Assembly (NCBI GenBank): GCA_049611965.1
Contig: JBMZBC010000034.1
Coordinates: 1 to 15,927 of the forward strand
Direction: 5' to 3'
DNA length: 15,927 nucleotides
DNA from: UBA10364 sp049611965
GTDB lineage: Bacteria; Bacteroidota; Bacteroidia; Flavobacteriales; Schleiferiaceae
Below, one piece after another: positions 7,793 through 13,987 of this stretch. Below the pieces are notes generated by a model. The model saw nothing but the letters and a program-made list of their open reading frames with translations, did not search any database and was not told where the DNA came from. The position numbers were made by a program, and so were the translations under genes. Positions within the stretch are counted from its first letter, which is position 1. Each line of letters opens with the position of its first letter.

Positions 7793-8188
7793 AATACCCT
7801 TTGATTTCATTACGGGTAGGGGCTCGCTGAAGGCCATATCAATGGTTTTAGGACCAAAGATGTATTTACGGTCTTTCATCTGACCGCCTTCGAAGAAACT
7901 CACCCAGTATTCGTTGAACAGGTCAAAAATTTCTGGCATCATTGGCTCTAGCTTTGCAGCGGATTTCGCGGGGAGCACCTTTACCATTTTGCGCAACGTT
8001 GCCGTGCTTTTGCCACCTTTAGTTTCAAGATCGCTGTACCCTTTACTCTGAACCAAGATGTTTTCGAGCGGACCGTCAGTATCGTTGATCAAATGCATCC
8101 ACCAAGTGGTATCACCGTGCTCATCAGTGACCTCTAATGCAGCAACATAAACGTCTTTAACCTCGGGAATTTCAATGTCTTTTCTCAT
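7781..8188 (-). CDS. Conserved 135-aa flavobacterial protein of unknown function
   Basis: A small soluble protein with no signal peptide or membrane segment. It begins MRKDIEIPEVKDVYVAALEV, then has a WWMHLINDTDGPLENILVQS strand region and an acidic-aromatic stretch (IFDLFNEYWVSFFEGG, 87-102), ending PVMKSKGILIR. From memory it resembles a family of about 130 residues common in Flavobacteriia and sometimes labelled as a phenylalanyl-tRNA synthetase subunit; it has none of the synthetase motifs, so that label would be wrong. It is the last of a minus-strand run behind mnmE and the gamma-glutamyltransferase tail ORF, 31 nt downstream of the latter, and its end overlaps pnuC. Real gene: clean codon use and conserved-looking beta pattern. 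Function unknown. Confidence 0.8.
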   Translation of the reverse strand: MRKDIEIPEVKDVYVAALEVTDEHGDTTWWMHLINDTDGPLENILVQSKGYSDLETKGGKSTATLRKMVKVLPAKSAAKLEPMMPEIFDLFNEYWVSFFEGGQMKDRKYIFGPKTIDMAFSEPLPVMKSKGILIR

Positions 8189-8219
8189 TTAGGGCCAATT
8201 TTAGACGGCTGCAAGATAC

Positions 8220-8363
8220 TCAATAGCCTACAGCTTGACCATCCTTTCGACTTTCACTTGCACCGTGGTAGAACCCGGTTTTAGGATCAAGGTAGATGGC
8301 TTGATAACCGCCATCGGCAAATACCGAACATTTCACCTTTCGGTAGAAGGCCTTGGTGTTCAT
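8220..8363 (-). CDS. 47-aa ORF equal to a gamma-glutamyltransferase C-terminal tail (probable ggt remnant)
   Basis: An intact frame ATG...TGA sits 16 nt behind mnmE on the same strand. It ends with QAIYLDPKTGFYHGASESR and then KDGQAVGY. This is the pattern found at the extreme C-terminus of gamma-glutamyltransferases (GGT), where the chain usually ends in a form such as GASDPRxxGxAxGY. A full GGT is about 550-600 residues; here only the last strand pair and tail exist, and the in-frame codons before the ATG run into TAA at 8370-8372. The catalytic Thr-Gly region is absent, so it cannot be an active GGT. It is either the residue of a deleted ggt gene, kept open by chance, or a small protein retained for another role. 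It is probably cotranscribed with mnmE. The homology call rests on pattern recognition of about 30 residues. Confidence 0.55.
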   Translation of the reverse strand: MNTKAFYRKVKCSVFADGGYQAIYLDPKTGFYHGASESRKDGQAVGY

Positions 8364-8379
8364 CGGTAGTTATTCTGGT

Positions 8380-9759
8380 TTACTTTCCGATACAGAACTT
8401 GCTGAAGATGTTGGCCAACAGATCGTCAGTGGATATTGTACCTGTGATTTCACCTAATCCGTCGAGCGCCAATCGTAAGTCTTGAGCCAATAAATCTCCA
8501 GGTATGCTGAGTTCTACTGCTTCGATACTTTTATCTAGCGCCAAAGAGGTTCTGCGTAGAGCGTCGGCGTGACGTGCATTAGTTACTATCGTTTGAGAAG
8601 CGCTGTGTGAGGTCCAAGCCGTTGCTTCTTTTAAAGCCGTTAATAGGTTCGATAGTCCGTTTTTAGTTTTGGCGGCTATCTCGAAAATTTGGCGTTTTGA
8701 ACCCTCCAATCTTGTAAGAATGTCAGTGGTATCGGCTTGATCGGACTTATTGATGCATAAGAACAGTTCGGCTTGAGAAGCCGATTGTTCCAAATGGGCA
8801 ATTCGCTGTTCTAAATCTGCCTCAGGAGCCGTGGCGTCAATGAGGTAGAAAATGACATCCGCTTTTTCAGCTTGCTCAAATGCTTTTTGTATGCCGATTT
8901 TTTCTACAAAATCCTCGGTCTCACGAATACCTGCAGTATCAATTAAGCGATAAGTAAGACCGCCGTAGTTGAAGGTATCTTCAACGGTATCTCGCGTGGT
9001 ACCCGCAATGGAACTAACGATGGCGCGATCTTCACCAAGTAGAGCATTGAGTAGGGTAGACTTTCCAGCATTTGGAGCACCGAGAATAGCCGTGGCAATT
9101 CCTTTCTTAAGGGCATTTCCGTATTTGAAGCTATCTATGAGGTTGCTCACATTAGTTTTGAGCGAATGCAACATATTCAATAGGTCGGCCCGTGAAGCGA
9201 ATTCCACATCTTCTTCACTAAAATCCAATTCTAGCTCGATCATAGAAGCGAAATGTACCAGTTCTTCTCTAAAGGCGGTAATTTCATTTGAAAAGCCTCC
9301 TTTAAGTTGGCGCAAGGCCACATCGTGCATGGTTTTGTTTTCGGCATGAATCAAATCGGCCACTGCTTCTGCTTGTGCGAGGTCCATGCGACCGTTCATG
9401 AAGGCACGCATGGTGTATTCCCCTGGATCTGCCAATCGCGCTCCAGCTTCAAGTAAGCTTTCCATAATGCGGCTGACAATGTATGGGGAGCCGTGGCAGC
9501 TGATTTCAAAGCTTTCCTCGCCAGTGAAGCTCTTTCCTTCTTCGAAGTAGGTGATAAGCACTTCGTCAATGTGTTCGCCGTCGATGCTGTAATCGCCGAA
9601 AAACGCACGGTGGGATTCTAATCCTGATTTTTGGATGCGTTTAGAGATGAAACAGGGGGTGAGCAGCGCGGCGGAATTGGCCCCACTTACTCTCACAATT
9701 GCTAATGCACCAACGCCTTGTGGTGTAGATAATGCGCAAATGATGTCGTCTCTAAGCAT
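8380..9759 (-). CDS. mnmE: tRNA uridine-5-carboxymethylaminomethyl(34) synthesis GTPase MnmE
   Basis: A 459-aa GTPase that, with MnmG, installs the (carboxymethyl)aminomethyl group on U34 of tRNAs reading two-fold degenerate codons; cytoplasmic, uses folate. The N-terminal folate-binding domain starts DDIICALSTPQGVGALAIVR, followed by helical regions and a G domain with P-loop GAPNAGKST (227-235), GTTRD (253-257), DTAG (274-277) and NKSD (337-340). The protein ends in CIGK, the family's C-terminal motif with its conserved cysteine. I place the start at ATG 9759; an upstream in-frame ATG at 9852 would add 31 residues unlike any MnmE and read through the promoter area. Divergent from sucD. A good promoter lies immediately upstream, close enough that the message may be leaderless. 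Confidence 0.96.
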   Translation of the reverse strand: MLRDDIICALSTPQGVGALAIVRVSGANSAALLTPCFISKRIQKSGLESHRAFFGDYSIDGEHIDEVLITYFEEGKSFTGEESFEISCHGSPYIVSRIMESLLEAGARLADPGEYTMRAFMNGRMDLAQAEAVADLIHAENKTMHDVALRQLKGGFSNEITAFREELVHFASMIELELDFSEEDVEFASRADLLNMLHSLKTNVSNLIDSFKYGNALKKGIATAILGAPNAGKSTLLNALLGEDRAIVSSIAGTTRDTVEDTFNYGGLTYRLIDTAGIRETEDFVEKIGIQKAFEQAEKADVIFYLIDATAPEADLEQRIAHLEQSASQAELFLCINKSDQADTTDILTRLEGSKRQIFEIAAKTKNGLSNLLTALKEATAWTSHSASQTIVTNARHADALRRTSLALDKSIEAVELSIPGDLLAQDLRLALDGLGEITGTISTDDLLANIFSKFCIGK

Positions 9760-9763
9760 AGCG

Positions 9764-9792
9764 CAAAGATACATCGATAAGTATTGAGCAAA
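9764..9792 (-). promoter_or_regulatory. mnmE promoter (TTTG-N17-TATCTTTG)
   Basis: Read on the minus strand, TTTG (9792-9789) is followed after 17 nt by TATCTTTG (9771-9764), an exact Bacteroidota -7 box with acceptable spacing. Only four bases (CGCT) separate the box from the ATG at 9759, so transcription should start at or beside the start codon. Confidence 0.55.
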
Positions 9793-9832
9793 GAAATTTG
9801 TAAAGAAGGGAATTCGATTAAAGCTTGGGTAG

Positions 9833-9840
9833 TACATTTG
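9833..9840 (+). promoter_or_regulatory. Candidate -7 promoter box for sucD
   Basis: TACATTTG matches TAnnTTTG exactly and is followed by C, 26 nt before the ATG at 9867. The nearest TTTG upstream (9797-9800) is 32 nt away, too far for a standard -33 element, so either the -33 is degenerate or the promoter is activator-dependent. Confidence 0.45.
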
Positions 9841-9866
9841 CACCAAACTCACAGAAAAAGCATCTC

Positions 9867-10739
9867 ATGAGCGTACTAGTCAACAAAGACTCAAACATTA
9901 TTGTCCAAGGTTTTACGGGTAAAGAGGGTACATTCCATGCCACTCAAATGATCGAATACGGAACCAACGTGGTTGGTGGAGTAACTCCAGGAAAAGGAGG
10001 CATGACGCATTTGGATCGTCCTGTATTTAATACTGTAAGCGAAGCCGTTGAAAAGGCAGGTGCAGATACTTCGATTATTTTCATTCCACCAGCATTTGCG
10101 GCGGATGGTATCATGGAGGCTGCTGAAGCGGGTATCAAAGTAATTATATGTATTACGGAAGGCATTCCAGTAGCGGACATGGTGAAAGTGAAAGAGTACT
10201 TAAGCGACAAGGACTGTACGTTGATCGGTCCTAACTGTCCAGGGGTTATGACTGCAGGAGAAGCTAAAGTTGGTATTATGCCAGGCTTTATCTTCAACAA
10301 GGGTACCGTTGGTATCGTTAGTAAATCAGGTACTTTGACCTATGAAGCGGTAGATCAGTGTACAAAAGCCGGTTTAGGTCAAACAACTGCTATTGGTATT
10401 GGTGGTGACCCAATCATCGGTACAACGACAAAACAAGCTGTTGAGCTCTTGATGAACGACCCAGAAACTGAAGGTATCATTATGATTGGTGAGATCGGTG
10501 GTCAACTAGAAGCAGAAGCCGGTAAGTGGATCAAAGAGAACGGTACGAAGCCAGTTGTTGCCTTTATCGCAGGTGAGACGGCTCCGGCAGGACGTACAAT
10601 GGGCCATGCAGGTGCTATTGTAGGTGGTGCTGAGGATACGGCTGCTGCTAAGAAAGCGATCCTTCGCGACTGTGGAATCACTGTAGTAGATTCGCCAGCA
10701 GACTTAGGTACTGCTATGGCTAAGTTGCTTGGTAAATAA
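9867..10739 (+). CDS. sucD: Succinate-CoA ligase (ADP-forming) alpha subunit
   Basis: A 290-aa cytoplasmic TCA-cycle enzyme subunit that, with SucC, interconverts succinyl-CoA and succinate with ATP/GTP synthesis. CoA-binding Rossmann fold: VQGFTGKEGTFHATQMIEYG (13-32). Ligase domain: GPNCPGV (121-127), SKSGTLTYE (152-160), and the phospho-histidine region GRTMGHAGAIVGG with His247. Length equals E. coli SucD (289). The start at 9867 (MSVLVNKDSNIIVQG) is chosen; an in-frame ATG at 9825 lies upstream of the -7 box. sucC is not adjacent, unlike the E. coli sucCD arrangement; a separate location for sucC has to be inferred. Followed by its own terminator, so monocistronic. Confidence 0.96.
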   Translation: MSVLVNKDSNIIVQGFTGKEGTFHATQMIEYGTNVVGGVTPGKGGMTHLDRPVFNTVSEAVEKAGADTSIIFIPPAFAADGIMEAAEAGIKVIICITEGIPVADMVKVKEYLSDKDCTLIGPNCPGVMTAGEAKVGIMPGFIFNKGTVGIVSKSGTLTYEAVDQCTKAGLGQTTAIGIGGDPIIGTTTKQAVELLMNDPETEGIIMIGEIGGQLEAEAGKWIKENGTKPVVAFIAGETAPAGRTMGHAGAIVGGAEDTAAAKKAILRDCGITVVDSPADLGTAMAKLLGK

Positions 10740-10758
10740 TCCAGCATTTAATAAATAC

Positions 10759-10795
10759 AAAGCCGCTTCACACTGTGAGGCGGCTTTTTTGTTTT
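10759..10795 (+). terminator. Intrinsic terminator after sucD
   Basis: A 13-bp stem (10759-10771 with 10775-10787, one G-U pair, core AAAGCCGC/GCGGCTTT) with a 3-nt loop is followed by a run of T (TTTTTTGTTTT). It begins 20 nt after the sucD stop and ends before the zinc-ribbon gene. Confidence 0.9.
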
Positions 10796-10817
10796 AAACC
10801 GCCTTACCTTTACTATA

Positions 10818-11108
10818 ATGAAACAAGTGAAATGCCCCTCATGCGCTCATTGGTATGAGGTTGATTCAGCACTAGATAATTACCAGTACAGGTGCACACA
10901 TTGTGAATCCGCCTATGCCGTGAAGACTGAAAAACAGTTGGAACGCGAAGAGGGTATGAAAGCTCCGGTAAGTAAGCCGCCGTTGACTTGGAAGCGATGG
11001 GGAGATCTGCATTGGTCACTTGTTATTTTAAATAACATTGGCGTGGTCATTCAGACGATTATATTCGCAATTGCCACCATCATTGGAATATTAGTAGCAC
11101 CGTTGTAG
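10818..11108 (+). CDS. Zinc-ribbon membrane protein, 96 aa
   Basis: The N-terminus is a four-cysteine zinc ribbon: CPSC at 6-9 and CTHC at 26-29, with an aromatic YEV/YAV pattern between and after, like the MJ0042-type/zinc-ribbon families. A charged linker follows (38-60), then one hydrophobic helix (about 67-93). Probably a single-pass inner-membrane protein with the ribbon in the cytoplasm. A weak TACCTTTA box at 10805-10812 precedes the ATG by 5 nt. It heads a run of four genes (3, 9 and -1 nt spacing) ending with the VWA-like protein. No function can be assigned from sequence. Confidence 0.78.
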   Translation: MKQVKCPSCAHWYEVDSALDNYQYRCTHCESAYAVKTEKQLEREEGMKAPVSKPPLTWKRWGDLHWSLVILNNIGVVIQTIIFAIATIIGILVAPL

Positions 11109-11111
11109 GAT

Positions 11112-11630
11112 ATGGAATTCTTATCACCGAAAACCAAAGAACGAATCTCAAAACTTGAGGCTGAGAATGCAGAATTGCAGCGTCAATTGATTGAGCAAAA
11201 GGGGAGTAGTTCGAAAAAAAACACATGGCCTTTAACGGTCGTTTTAGTGGTTATCACTGCCTTGGTGACGTATCAATTCGTGGGTGAGTCCTCTGCAAGT
11301 GAGGAGGAATTGACCCAAAAAAGTATAGAACTTTGGCGCGGTGGACAAGCTGTGGACACCGTATTTACTGCGAACGATGAGCTTGTTTTTTCAGTTCAGA
11401 TAGGGGCGTTTAAAAATCAGTCAATCAAGGAGTTAAGCTATGGTCTCTCCGGGGCTGCCATGGTTGAAAAAGACAGTCTGGTTTTATTCGTTTTGGGCGA
11501 ATACAATTCTCTACCAGACGCGCAGCAGGCTTTAGCTCTTGTGATTAACTTGGGCGTTGAAAATGCATTTATTGTTGCTCAGAAAAATGGAAAAGCAGTA
11601 GGTTTGCTCACTGAACAAAACCGCGAATAA
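11112..11630 (+). CDS. Coiled-coil, single-TM, SPOR-like domain protein
   Basis: A 172-aa membrane protein in three parts: a cytoplasmic coiled coil (about 7-30, SKLEAENAELQRQLIEQK), one transmembrane helix (about 40-57), and a C-terminal SPOR-like domain (about 91-161). The latter shows the pattern FSVQIGAFKNQ ... LFVLGEYNSLPDAQQAL ... LGVENAFIVAQKNGK that is usual in Bacteroidota SPOR domains. SPOR domains bind denuded glycan strands of peptidoglycan, often at division sites, so an envelope role is inferred. The topology (N-in, SPOR outside) resembles FtsN-type proteins but the protein is much shorter. It starts 3 nt after the zinc-ribbon gene and ends 9 nt before fabG. Confidence 0.78.
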   Translation: MEFLSPKTKERISKLEAENAELQRQLIEQKGSSSKKNTWPLTVVLVVITALVTYQFVGESSASEEELTQKSIELWRGGQAVDTVFTANDELVFSVQIGAFKNQSIKELSYGLSGAAMVEKDSLVLFVLGEYNSLPDAQQALALVINLGVENAFIVAQKNGKAVGLLTEQNRE

Positions 11631-11639
11631 TTAAACACT

Positions 11640-12386
11640 ATGGGTTTATTAGCAGGAAAGACGGCCATTATTACTGGTGCGTCGAAAGGAATCGGAAAAG
11701 GAATTGCTGAAGTTTTTGCACAACAAGGTGCGAACGTAGCATTTACATTTCTTAGCTCTGTCGAAAGAGGACAGGCGCTAGAAGAAGAATTAAAAGCACA
11801 CGGAGCTAACGTGAAAGGTTATCGATCGGATGCTTCAAAAATGGAAGATGCCGAGGCACTCGTTGCTCAGGTCGTAGAAGATTTTGGTGGTGTCGACATC
11901 GTTGTAAACAACGCTGGCATTACAAAAGACACCCTTTTAATGCGTATGACGGAAGAGGATTTTAACCGAGTGATCGAGGTGAATCTAAATTCTGTTTTTA
12001 ACATGACTAAGGCTGTACAGCGCACATTCTTAAAGCAACGCTCGGGATCTATTGTAAACATTAGTTCTGTAGTAGGTGTAAAAGGTAACGCCGGTCAGGC
12101 AAACTATTCCGCTTCTAAGGCGGGTATCATTGGCTTCACGAAGTCAGTAGCGCTTGAGCTGGGATCACGCAACATCCGATGTAACGCCATCGCACCGGGT
12201 TTCATTGAAACTGAGATGACTGCTGTATTGGACGAGAAAACGGTTCAATCTTGGAGAGACGGTATTCCACTCAAAAGAGGCGGTAGCCCAGAAGATGTGG
12301 CTAATGCTTGTTTATTCCTGGCTTCAGACATGAGCGGCTACGTAAGTGGACAGGTTCTCAATGTTTGTGGTGGAATGTTGACTTGA
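11640..12386 (+). CDS. fabG: 3-oxoacyl-[acyl-carrier-protein] reductase
   Basis: A 248-aa short-chain dehydrogenase that reduces 3-oxoacyl-ACP to 3-hydroxyacyl-ACP with NADPH in fatty acid elongation. Cofactor motif TGASKGIG (12-19), NNAG (90-93), catalytic Asn115, Ser143, Tyr156 and Lys160 (YSASK), and the C-terminal SGQVLNVCGGM. Across the active site it closely resembles E. coli FabG (IVNISSVVGVKGNAGQANYS), which supports FabG over a generic SDR. No other fab genes adjoin. Its stop overlaps the start of the VWA-like gene by one base (TGATG), so the two are probably translationally coupled. Confidence 0.93.
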   Translation: MGLLAGKTAIITGASKGIGKGIAEVFAQQGANVAFTFLSSVERGQALEEELKAHGANVKGYRSDASKMEDAEALVAQVVEDFGGVDIVVNNAGITKDTLLMRMTEEDFNRVIEVNLNSVFNMTKAVQRTFLKQRSGSIVNISSVVGVKGNAGQANYSASKAGIIGFTKSVALELGSRNIRCNAIAPGFIETEMTAVLDEKTVQSWRDGIPLKRGGSPEDVANACLFLASDMSGYVSGQVLNVCGGMLT

Positions 12387-13987
12387 TGACTAGCGTAGTA
12401 GCTGCTATAGTTGCACTCAGTGCAGGATCGGTAGTTGCTGCGTTTCTATACTTTAAGCGAAGCGCTGAATTCCCATGGGATTTGGCGCTTTTGCGTTTAG
12501 TATGGACGGGATTAATAGTCTATGCCCTCTGCGCTCCCCCGATATCCACTGAGCGCGAACAGTCTCTCAGGCCTGTACTTACCATTGCGCTCGATTCTTC
12601 AAGGTCTTTAGGTGTATCAGGAGATAGCTTAGCTAATGCAGCCGTTGAAAAATTTGAAGCACTTGGGTATGATCCCATAGTGAGAGATTTCAATAAAAGC
12701 TCAGTGCCATCCAACAATGCCTGGGCGTACGTTGGCGATGGACATATTGCAAATCGTTTAGAATCGTCCATTCCTACATATTATCTATTAGCACCCTCAA
12801 AGCCCTTGCAACCTTCAGGTCTTCTGCAAGGTATAGTTGTTCCACAACGCGTTCTAAGCAATGCTAAGATGAGGGTAGAAGTACTAGCCTCAGAAGAGGC
12901 GAATGTAGATGTATATTTCAATGGTAAAGCACATTCTGGGCGTAACATAGACCTACAAGCACCGTCAAAATCGGGCATTTATAAACTACTAGCCGTAGCC
13001 ACCCTAGGTGGTCAAAAAGACAGTCTTACAACCTTAGTCGATGTCAATGAGTATTTAGCAACTGTTGCCTTGGTTACTAATGCTCCACATCCCCACGAGG
13101 CTATGGTACGCCGCTGGTGTGAGGGCAAGGGTATCGCCGTTGAGCGTATTGCATGGAACGAACTAGAAAAGGTTTCCTCTATAGATGGTCCATTGGTTAC
13201 CATAGGCGGGGGTAAAGTCGCCATAGAAAAAGCGCACAGCAGTGTTAAAGTCCCTATGCTTCATTTAGATGGAGGAGCTGTACCTGCCTTTTCAAAACGA
13301 ATTTTAGTTCCCAACTTATTAGATTTCTCAGAAGTAGAGGTGTTCAGCAAGGCGGAAAATCTCCGTATCTCTCAGGGCGAATACTTTGATACTCGTGGCA
13401 TTCATTGGTACAAGAGCGGTTTGGCTTCTGCCAAGACTCTTGATGCCTTTGAGGCACTCCTTGAAGAATTAATGCAACGATATGAACCCGCGCAATTGCG
13501 TCTAACGTCTCCACAGCAAGTACCATTAGGAGAAAGCGCTCAGATTTCAGGGGCTGTTGTAAACAGTCGCCTTGAAGTATTACCTGCAGATATTAGTATT
13601 GAGATTAATCAGGGGGCTACGCTCGTTGAAGAGGTGACGCTTAGTCCAGAAGGGAACAGTGTTATTGGCAGTTTCACGCCTACAGTCCCTGGTACTTACA
13701 GGGTAGAAGCTGTGGCCTATTGGACGGGTGGGGCCTTGAAGACTTCTTCAAGCCTGCAGGTAAAAGATGTCGATGTAGAAAAGGTTCGACCGAGAAATCA
13801 ATCCCTGATAAACTCTTGGGCGAATGCCGGTGCTATGGACGGTGCAACACCCTTAGAAAATGTAGCTCCTACAGTCCTGAGTTTTGAGCAAAAAAATCCC
13901 CAGCACCTTCATGTTTGGTACTGGGGACTTGCCTTATTAGCTGCGGCAGCGGAATGGATTATTCGCCGACGTAGAGGTCTCGTTTAG
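12386..13987 (+). CDS. Compact VWA-like membrane protein
   Basis: A 533-aa protein with two N-terminal membrane helices (about 5-23 and 32-50), a large exported middle, and a C-terminal helix (about 510-527) ending in RRRRGLV. After helix 2 comes LTIALDSSRS: DSSRS at 70-74 fits the DxSxS metal-site (MIDAS) motif of von Willebrand A domains. YVGDGHIAN at 115-123 resembles the later DG strand. The spacing between them is only about 45 residues, so the VWA fold is shortened or degenerate. A region rich in beta strands (about 370-460, PGTYRVEAVAYW) looks Ig-like. The start at 12386 overlaps the fabG stop; an in-frame ATG at 12308 lies inside fabG and adds nonsense sequence. Similar large membrane proteins occur in Bacteroidota (BatA-like). 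Its role is unknown; the tail overlaps the convergent lipoprotein gene by 4 nt. Confidence 0.75.
   Translation: MTSVVAAIVALSAGSVVAAFLYFKRSAEFPWDLALLRLVWTGLIVYALCAPPISTEREQSLRPVLTIALDSSRSLGVSGDSLANAAVEKFEALGYDPIVRDFNKSSVPSNNAWAYVGDGHIANRLESSIPTYYLLAPSKPLQPSGLLQGIVVPQRVLSNAKMRVEVLASEEANVDVYFNGKAHSGRNIDLQAPSKSGIYKLLAVATLGGQKDSLTTLVDVNEYLATVALVTNAPHPHEAMVRRWCEGKGIAVERIAWNELEKVSSIDGPLVTIGGGKVAIEKAHSSVKVPMLHLDGGAVPAFSKRILVPNLLDFSEVEVFSKAENLRISQGEYFDTRGIHWYKSGLASAKTLDAFEALLEELMQRYEPAQLRLTSPQQVPLGESAQISGAVVNSRLEVLPADISIEINQGATLVEEVTLSPEGNSVIGSFTPTVPGTYRVEAVAYWTGGALKTSSSLQVKDVDVEKVRPRNQSLINSWANAGAMDGATPLENVAPTVLSFEQKNPQHLHVWYWGLALLAAAAEWIIRRRRGLV

Noticed and set aside
8189..8219. TATCTTGC as a promoter for the 135-aa gene
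   Set aside because: One base short of the TAnnTTTG form, no -33 element at proper distance, and the gene is close enough to be read from the mnmE transcript.
8969..9349. A 126-codon open frame on the plus strand
   Set aside because: It lies wholly antisense to the MnmE G domain and its product is low-complexity Ser/Arg-rich sequence without family features.
9760..9852. N-terminal extension of MnmE from ATG 9852
   Set aside because: The extra 31 residues are unlike MnmE, and the segment contains the promoter elements of mnmE; ATG 9759 gives a normal-length protein.
9825..9866. N-terminal extension of SucD from ATG 9825
   Set aside because: It starts before the TACATTTG box, and the family N-terminus matches the start at 9867.
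12308..12385. Start of the VWA-like protein inside fabG
   Set aside because: The extra residues are an out-of-frame reading of the conserved FabG C-terminus; ATG 12386 leads directly into a membrane helix and overlaps the stop in the usual TGATG way.
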